DNA of 64,000 nt from Berghia stephanieae (taxonomy: Eukaryota; Mollusca; Gastropoda; Nudibranchia; Aeolidiidae), in the NCBI GenBank assembly GCA_034508935.3, contig CM067442.1, positions 144,994,337 through 145,058,336 on the forward strand. Direction: 5' to 3'. A program made the position numbers and the translations under genes. Shown here piece by piece: positions 56,003 through 64,000 of this stretch. Numbering within the stretch: position 1 is the stretch's first letter; each line of letters starts with the position of its first letter. The notes below the pieces were generated by a model. That model saw only the letters and a list, made by a program, of their open reading frames with translations, had not been told where the DNA came from and did not search any database.

Positions 56003-59000
56003 AAGGACCAAAATACCCTCATAAGATTAAGATAGTAAAGGATGCAACACCAAGATTGGGACAGAGCAATACAAGTCTTAAGTGATACTGGGCTACTGGA
56101 AGCCGTTATATTCTCTTTTGTTTATTACTTTTGACAGTGCAATAGATTGCTTCTTTCCTTTTGTATAACGGTCACGATGTATTACTACGCCAAAAGCAGT
56201 TTTCTGTTGACTGAATAATGATCCATGCACCTCCTTGTAGTTTGCAGGCTAAATCATTTAATTTATCTAAAATTGCTGAAGGGATAACAGGATGATAAAC
56301 TGTTTATCTGTGAAATTTATTCAGGCTTTCAATGGTTGGAATTTAATTATGGAATTGAAAAAAAAAAACAAGTGGCAAGTTACAAATATATTTTTCGATT
56401 ATAAGGAAGTTATCCACTCTGTCGCCCAAAGGCAAAACAATACATCTACACTCATTTTATGAAATGGAGAAAAATAAAGAGAGAAGAAAAAAAAACTATA
56501 CATTTTTATAGTCTTGGTTTGCATTTGTGTGGGTTTAACAAGAAAAACACCATTTGTGATGAAGTTACGTATCTATCTTTTTGATGCAAGACGAATAATA
56601 TTGGGTAGGATTAGTGAATTTCAACAATGCTCTAAAGTTCTGAATTTTGTCAGAAATGTAACTCTGCCTTGGGGATGGGATGGACAGGTGGGGGAGGGGG
56701 CTGCAGAGATCATAGGAAAAAGTTATCATAAGTCAATGTCTATAAAGTAATACTAATTCCAAAAAAAATTTATAAATGATAAATGCAAGCTCTATGTAAA
56801 TACAGAGTGATATTCACTAAATTTGCTGAAAGCATTTTACAAGTTGTCCCAACAGCATCATCTAACATGTTGGATGAGACATGATGCCTTTGAGATGCCG
56901 CTATAATTCCACAGTCCAAACATCTTTTCACATAATTTGATTCAAGTCTTAGAAGATGTGCAACCTTTGATTGCTGTCTAACTAATTGTATTATGAGCTG
57001 TATATATATTATGTGTAAATGTATTGCAAGCAAGCACCGTATTTTCAGTCATCGGTTTGTTTTGTTAAGTCTTAAATATATATTTTTTTTTAATGATACC
57101 ATTTTTGAAGATATTGTATTTACCCTACTTCTTTCATCTCCTTCTATATCTGTTCTTTCTGATCTGTCGCCGGCAACTTTTGAACACTTTTATAGACGGA
57201 CTCATTCGCTTTCTTCTCTTCTATCTAAATCCTACCACTGTTATCCATGTCCACCCATTTCATTACTCCATTCACCTTTTGTTTGAAAACCTTCTCCGTC
57301 CACCTCACCTCTCATTGTTGATTGCACTGTCTTCTTCCATCCCCTTGACCCCTACCCCCCAACACACACCCCCCCACCCCACCCAACATACCTTCAATTC
57401 AATTCAATCTAAACATCAGAAACTGGATACCAATGGAAAGGTCAGTGTTAAGTGCCCCCCACCACCTATTGTCTCACTCTTTCAGACATTGTCACTCTCG
57501 CTTAATTTTACATGGCTTTATATGATACAGGCAGGCATACTACAATCATCTGAGTCAGTAATCACTATTAGGCACTACTACCTCTTCTGCCACTATTGCT
57601 AAACCAGTAATGTGCTACTTTTTACTCCTCATATTTAAGATCTGTGCCTCTACATTTGCATTTATTTATTTATTTAAACCATATGTAAACAAGCTATTAT
57701 ACTCAATACTAATGACATAAAACTTTTTCTGTTTTTTTTTTTTTTAATTTGTTTAACTCATGAAATTTCAAACTTTTACAAGTAAAATACTGTAGTTAAT
57801 CTCATATGTCCGTTAGATATTTTTGTTTAAAGAATAAGATTTATTACATCAATCAAACCTCCTCTTCTTAAAAGATAATAAAACACAAATAAATGTCCTA
57901 GTGTAAATCCCATGAGTTATTAGGGTCTCTTTTGGAGAAAGACTGGAATATCTCAGGCGTGAACTGAAAGTGCAGGGCTTCAATGAATATATATATATGG
58001 AGGGCATCCAACTTTTACCATACAAACCTCATGTGCAGTAAAATTAAATTTGTTTTACGCTTAGATTAAAGCCCAACCCCTTCTCTACCCTTGTGACCAA
58101 CAAGATATCAGTCACAATCCCGTTATTTGGCGGGAATAGTCAAGTGACCTAAACACACATGTCAAGTTTTATTGTAGAAGGCACACTGTTTTTTTGGGGT
58201 TTTTTCTTCTATTTCTGTCACAATCACCTCTCTCACAATTACACAGTTAGAGTCTGACACACACAACATATAGAATTAGTAAGTTGATTAAGAAAAAACA
58301 GGATGGAGAAAGCATTGTTGATATCAAATAGATTTTTTTTAAAATATATATATTTTTTTTCTTCTAATACTGCGAAGTATTGGCACAACTTCTTTTCCAT
58401 CAATTCCTACATACACCTCTTTCCCTGCATACAGAGTCGAAATAATTCTTGAACTAGCATGTACAATACGATAAATATTCTTCTTTCCTTATTCTACAAT
58501 GCAACATACAATAAGATTAAATTTACACAGAATAACCCGTTGTGCAGTCTGCATTGTTTGACTAATACAATTTATTTGTGTGCTCTGTTTTTTCCTGTCA
58601 GTTTTAGTTCACCTTTCTTTTCCTTTTTTTAAATTTAATTATTTTTTTGGGGTTTTTTTTTTTTTTTTTTTTTTTGTGGTTTTTTGTCTCTTTTCATCAC
58701 CTAGAGCTATTGAAATGCCTCTAGCAATTAAAACATTTTATTTGCGTTTTTTAGCTTTTAAGATTTGCTTTTAAAGTATTGTTTTGTTTTGTAACAAAGT
58801 CACCTTTTGATTTTGGTGTGTTTTTGTTTTTATTTATGTTTTGTTTTGTTTTAAATCATTTTTGGTATTTTAAAAATTTGATTTTTATTTTTTTTTCACT
58901 GTTATTGTAAATTTGAATTGATTCTTAGTGTTCGTGTTGCACTGTTGTTCTAATTGATTGAAAAATTGTTGTGGAAATGAAATGTTGCACAAAATTCTCT

Positions 59001-60489
59001 TTGAATTTGAATATTTAACGTATACAATACCCTAGGATTGAACTCTTTGATTGAAGCTGACGGAAAGATGGACTTATAAAGGTGTGGGAGGGAATAAGGG
59101 AGGGGAATGAAATACTAGAATACAATTCACTTGAATTCTCATTTTATGTTCTTTCTCCTTTTAAAGAAAATGGCCAATTATATCATATATCATGACTGAG
59201 TTGTTGGGTTTTCTCGATCGATAATTTCTATCATCAGTTTTAGGATATATAACTATATAAATGAATTAATTAATAAGAAATCTTTATAAATACATAGGTA
59301 AATCGGGCTTACAAAATTGAAATTCACTAATGAAGCGATATGCTATAAAATATTATTTTTACTTTTCATTTCTTTTAAACATTGTAATTAAAGTACTTCC
59401 ATAATAAGGATATCAATATATGTATTTTTTAGACTATACATAATATGACAAATGTATAGACATTAAAGCTAGAAGCATATATTAAAAATAAAAAGTAATT
59501 CCCTGTAAATGAATATCAATGATGAAAGGTGATAGATTTTTACCTTAACAAAGCTGTCGATAAATTACGGAAATAATAATAAATATTATTTCAGGAAAAC
59601 TGTCGATATCTGTATGACGTTATCATAGTTTACGTTATGATTATATAGCATCATGCCAATGGGGGGAAAAAGACAGTCTTGTCTCGTGCTCCTCGATTTC
59701 TTTGTATCCGATGAAAACAAAAATGAATTTATTGCGAATCAAGAGCAGATAAAGATTTGTAACGAAAGGTTTACCATCGGGTTATAATAAATCTTATCCT
59801 GAAATACCGATAAATTATTATACAGAAGAAGGATAAAATACAATTTAAAATATTGAAATTCCCTTTGGACATCCTCATGGGGATTTTGTCGTTAGTGTCT
59901 GTTTCAAGAGGAAACTGGAATAACCAAGCAAGGGCGAGGCGACTTGTTTAAGACCACACAGCACGACAATTTGTCAAACTCTGTACCTTTAGGGTGTGAA
60001 GCAAAGACCATCACCCATGACGCCACTTTGGAATTAAAACTATTTGACATGTTCGTGGAGCAGAATTGAATGTGGATCTTTCTTTACTTGTCTCATGGTG
60101 TTACAATTTTGCATTTATCTGGAATAATAATTATATCATCAGCATTGGTTTCAACAGCAACATTCCTTAATCTATGCAACTTTCATGTATACCTGATACT
60201 GACACCGAAGCCTTTGTTAACTTGAAGCCTGACATTCTCCTAAAAATGTTTTCACAATACAAGGTGACGATCACCAAAACAAAGTTAAAAGCGAGTTGTC
60301 GTTAGTAGTGCTTAAGGAAACAATTGATCCCATTGGTTAAACTATTGAGTTGAAATCACCATTCATTTTTTTTTTTAGGTGGTTGTCACCCTTTATTGTG
60401 GCATAATTTTTGATCAGTGTTAGGCTGTGAATTAACTAATACTACCCTTACACCCAGTAGCTACTTTCCACATCTCTCACTTTCTCTCT

Positions 60490-60499
60490 ATCTCTCCCC

Positions 60500-60576
<77 letters not shown>
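60490..60576. repeat. (CT)n microsatellite
   Basis: About 40 CT units with CCC interruptions at the left end. Confidence 0.95.
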
Positions 60577-60579
<3 letters not shown>

Positions 60580-60679
60580 GAAATTTTTGCTTGATTGCTT
60601 TTTTTTATAATCCGGAGGGAATCAGAAGAAAAAGAAATTAATTGCTAATTAAACGATTGATTAGATTTTTGTTTTGTTT

Positions 60680-60835
60680 TGTCTTAACCAAGTGTTTTTA
60701 TAAATAAAATTCAGTGTGTCCAATCAGATATAGGATGTTGTCTTAACCAAATGCTTTTTTTTAAAAAGTTAAAATTCAGTAAGTCCATTCAGATATTGTA
60801 TGTTGTCTTAACCAAGTGTTTTTAAAAAATTAGAG
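60680..60835. repeat. About 65-bp tandem repeat, 2.3 copies
   Basis: GTTGTCTTAACCAARTG, TTTTTA, AATTCAGT-GTCCA and TCAGATAT recur in order two to three times. Confidence 0.85.
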
Positions 60836-61644
60836 ACTACTATTAAAAGATTTGAATGAAGCCATAGTTTTGCACAGTAAATATAAAGACAATTATTAAA
60901 ATGGGGGTCATGGTGAAGGGCTATATTAAATAGGCCAATTTAAAGTTAATATTTTGTTTGTCATGGATGGTATTTTATTTATTTTTGTTAAAAATGTTTG
61001 GGTTTTCTTTTCATATTGTTGTGGTTTAGTTTGTTTTTGTTTTATTATTTTTTTCATTTTTGTATGTGGACTTTTTTAAATTACTGTTTTTAATGTTTCT
61101 TAATTACTTTTATCGAAATATGAGAGAGGTTATTGTAAATGGAGCCCAAGCAATTGACAATTTATTTTTAAAATTTTTATTTTTTCACATCAAAGTTCCA
61201 AAACTGCATGACTTAAAAATAATCTGTCTTTTAAGCATGTTTCCCTTTATACAATTTGTGAGTCGGAATTGGAACTTTTTAAACTAGATTTTTAAGCACT
61301 TTTTACAAGAAAAAAATTATGAGTAAAATTAGCATTTTTTATCTTTTATCCTCTTATGGTTTACAAGTTTTCAAATGTTATTTGGTTTTTTACTGTTTTT
61401 TATTAGATGTAAGAATGCATGCAATGATACTTATCTGTTATTTCTTCATTGTCGTTCACGGTATTTGTATTGTATTATCGACCATACGATTTGGTGAAAT
61501 GTGCAGCTCAATTGGACCATGAGGCTCTAAAAAATGTCACTAGTGATATCGGGGACTGAAAGTCAATTGGATTTCATTACACGTCAAATTTTATTTCTTT
61601 TACGTCCCCCCCCCCCCCCCCCCCCCTGAGAATGTGATAGCAAT

Positions 61645-62150
61645 TTAATAACCCTTTACAGATCAGGTTTGAGTTTACCCAATTTGACAGCCCATCTCAC
61701 TGGGTGGGTTTGATGCAAAATGTCGCTGCTTGGTTCTCAAAGAAGTGAATTAGAATGAAAAATAAAATGGATTGGAAGCTTCAATTCTGAAATGATGCAG
61801 ACTTTTTTGGATTTCCTATTTGTCTTCTAAATCATGATACAAATAAATAAGAGACCTAAGACTAAGATAAGATGCTCATCACCTTGAAATTCGTCTTTGT
61901 CTTATTCATCAAGTTGTTTGGTTTTTTTAACTAATAGAAAACCTGAAAAGTCCGCGTTATTTGTCTTTCTGAATTAAATTGAAGTGTCTGTTCCGTTAAT
62001 TCATTGTAATTTAAGTTTTCACCAAGGGACCATTGACTTCAATCACGCCCAAGTCACACCAAAGTTATTTCTCTCTTATTGAACTGGGATAATGGAGGAA
62101 ATTATATTATATTTTGAAAGAAATTTGATCTCACTGTTAAAGGGTTAATT
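61645..62150. mobile_element. M5 MITE-like element
   Basis: The left end TTAATAACCCTTTACAG and the reverse complement of the right end, AATTAACCCTTTAACAG, form a 16-17 bp imperfect inverted repeat. The inner 470 bp have no coding potential. The outer TTAA suggests a TTA/TTAA target. Confidence 0.6.
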
Positions 62151-62169
62151 GGTCAATTACCAAAAAAAT

Positions 62170-62170
62170 T

Positions 62171-62221
<51 letters not shown>
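62170..62221. repeat. (AAT)n microsatellite
   Basis: About 17 AAT units. Confidence 0.95.
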
Positions 62222-62222
<1 letters not shown>

Positions 62223-62805
62223 TTTTAAAAACCCAAAGGAAGAATCTGGCATGATGTACATAGTAATGTCTATTTTTAAACATTCGCTTAAAACGTATCT
62301 GTTTCGATTTTAGTAGATGATGTGAGAAGCAAGATAGGCGTCTGGTTTCTGTTGTGTTGTGTGTGTGCTTGTGTGTGTAAATGAGTTTGTTTCAGCCAAA
62401 GTAATTTGTAATTTAAGCGTTTAGAGTCTGGTGTCTCAGAGTTATAGCGCTTTGTAAGTTTTCAGTTTTATTTTTATTATGTCTTAATGTATTTATTTTT
62501 TTGTTTTCTTCAAAACGCTGTGTATATTTTAAAACCAGTGTTGCAATTTTAACCAATTTTCTCTGCCCTGCACATATAAACTACATGTTGTGACTCCCAA
62601 TAATGAGAAATGCCTAAAGGGATAAATCATGCATTTGAAATAACCAAGCAATGATTTGATTGGTTGCATGCTTATGAGCATTTTTCTTTTCGACAACTGT
62701 CACCCTACCCTTCGTTTTTTTTAACTATAGTAACGTTGTACAACTTGAAGAATCCAGAGTTTTTATTGAATTATTCATTTTACCTTTTGCTTCCATTTAT
62801 TTCAG

Positions 62806-62869
62806 TATGAAAAGAGCAAGCTCCTTGTCAGTGCTTAATATTATCAGCAGTACAGACGACAAATTGCAT
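62806..62869 (+). CDS. KLC: KLC exon 16 (MKRASS tail motif), gene continues
   Basis: The acceptor TTATTTCAG ends at 62805 and the donor GTGAGT starts at 62870. It is 64 nt, phase 2 to 0, encoding (S)MKRASSLSVLNIISSTDDK then LH. MKRASSLSVL is the conserved tail motif of long KLC isoforms (RASS resembles a kinase site). The open donor in phase 0 shows at least one more coding exon beyond 64000. Confidence 0.95.
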
Positions 62870-63132
62870 GTGAGTATTTTGCCTTATTGTCATTTCTAGT
62901 TCTTGCAAATTCCTTTAGGATTGATAATGGTAAGTCATAGATTTTGAGAGATTGTTGGAAAGTCATCCTCAAGCTCTTTTTGCATAGAGAATTATGCATA
63001 TTCATTCATTTAACATTTCATACCTGCCGAATCTTACGAATTTTTCTTAATTTTACGAATTTTAGACAAATTGCATGGCCAAATACAAAAGTTTATGGAA
63101 AATTACGAATTTTAAATTCTTAGTAATACTCA

Positions 63133-63257
<125 letters not shown>

Positions 63258-63978
63258 AAGAAGAACAAGTACTACTACTATAATAATGATAATATTGTGG
63301 TTGTTCGTACACAATTTCAGAAATTAGGAATTTCCTTGTCAAATTACTAGAAATTGACATAAAAATTACTAAATTTGAAGTTTTCAATTTGGCAGGTCTG
63401 ACATTTGCTGGAAAGTAATCTGTTAACTCTTATTGCATATTGAATCATGCATATTCATTTTGAATCCACAAAACTTTCTTCCATTAAAGATAGCAGTGAC
63501 ACTGCCAATTTTATGGCAATTCTTAGCTTTTTAAATGTTAATTTTTTCCACACAAAAAAAAATGTTACCTTCGAAATTATTGAATGCAGTAAAGCAATTG
63601 ACTGCCTTTATACTAAATTGTCACCAAAATTGATCTCGGTAGTTTTGTTGTGCTGCTTGATATAAATTGTGAAAACTTTGAGACAAATTGAACTAAAATT
63701 TAAATTACCTAGTTTTATTTCATTGGTGAAAAGCGTCATACTTTTTTTTGAAATGATAAACCTGGAAAGAAGTGGTTTATTGAAAAGATCAACAAATAGC
63801 AGCTGACAGAAAGATAACGAGAACCATGAACCATAATATATAAGGTGATAGAGGATTTGACAAATGATGAAACTTAAACACAAATCAGCTTTTGCCACTA
63901 CCACGTTATTTGTCAAAGTTATGCTCCTCAAATCATGTCTGTAGAATATTTAATATATTTGAACATCTTATCCCTTTC

Positions 63979-64000
63979 ACTCACTCAACCCTAACACCGA
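63979..64000. mobile_element. M3 MITE end, cut by the window
   Basis: CTCACTCAACCCTAACACCGA matches the first bases of the M3 copy at 37250 and, reversed, the end of the copy at 7246-7473. Confidence 0.6.

Larger units (their letters stand above)
53416..62805 (+). other. Intron 15 (9.4 kb)
   Basis: It holds a roughly 33-bp array (53846-54425), a SINE B (54757-54965), a tRNA-like fragment in reverse (about 55246-55305), AAT and G-run microsatellites (55796-55837, 55983-56002), a CT microsatellite (60490-60576), a 65-bp repeat (60680-60835), a run of 21 C (61606-61626), an M5 MITE (61645-62150) and an AAT microsatellite (62170-62221). Bases 56040-60480 show only AT-rich sequence without recognisable elements. 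Confidence 0.7.

Noticed and set aside
57093-57602. 169-codon open frame rich in Leu, Ser, Pro and His
   Set aside because: Composition follows the pyrimidine-rich DNA, there is no domain or similarity, and no splice-site or codon pattern supports it.

Overview
The window holds one host gene, a kinesin light chain (KLC) gene on the + strand. It is spread over more than 60 kb of AT-rich, repeat-filled intron sequence and is incomplete at both ends: the 5' non-coding exon or promoter is not identified, and the last coding exon lies beyond base 64000. I can place 16 constitutive or alternative exon positions (18 exon copies) with canonical AG/GT borders and compatible phases, plus one doubtful cassette exon. 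The organism is an animal with long introns. The protein ([59 protein letters not shown]) resembles, from memory, the squid and other lophotrochozoan KLCs more than vertebrate, fly or sea urchin ones. Together with the repeat types this suggests a mollusc or related marine invertebrate; this is inference.

Layout: 1-2508, upstream repeats; 2509-6942, exons 1-4 (coiled coil that binds kinesin heavy chain, then the acidic LGFP linker); 6943-14511, a long intron with several MITEs and a possible cassette exon; 14512-43070, the TPR cargo-binding domain (exons 5-13); 47602-62869, the basic and serine-rich C-terminal tail (exons 14-16). Exon 6 and exon 9, both within the TPR domain, each exist as two diverged copies of identical length and phase (6a/6b of 88 nt, 9a/9b of 90 nt). 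Most codon differences inside each pair are synonymous, so both copies look selected and are probably used alternatively. A third, decayed copy of exon 6a lies in a tandem duplication just upstream of it.

Mobile DNA: a 4.3-kb I-superfamily-type LINE with one uninterrupted 1289-codon ORF (endonuclease, reverse transcriptase, RNase H) lies antisense in intron 8 with a 13-bp target duplication. Two fragments of the same family lie elsewhere, one with a 13-bp target duplication. There is also a CR1/L2-like LINE fragment, two tRNA-derived SINE families, at least five MITE families, two long hairpin-forming inverted repeats (one carrying hammerhead-ribozyme-like motifs in both arms), many minisatellites and microsatellites, and several 13-21 nt G or C homopolymers. 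No rRNA gene, credible functional tRNA gene, CRISPR array or second host gene was seen.

The exons work together as one kinesin-1 light chain: coiled coil to heavy chain, linker for autoinhibition, TPR groove for cargo adaptors, and a phosphorylatable tail. The duplicated exons vary only the TPR2 and TPR4/5 surfaces.
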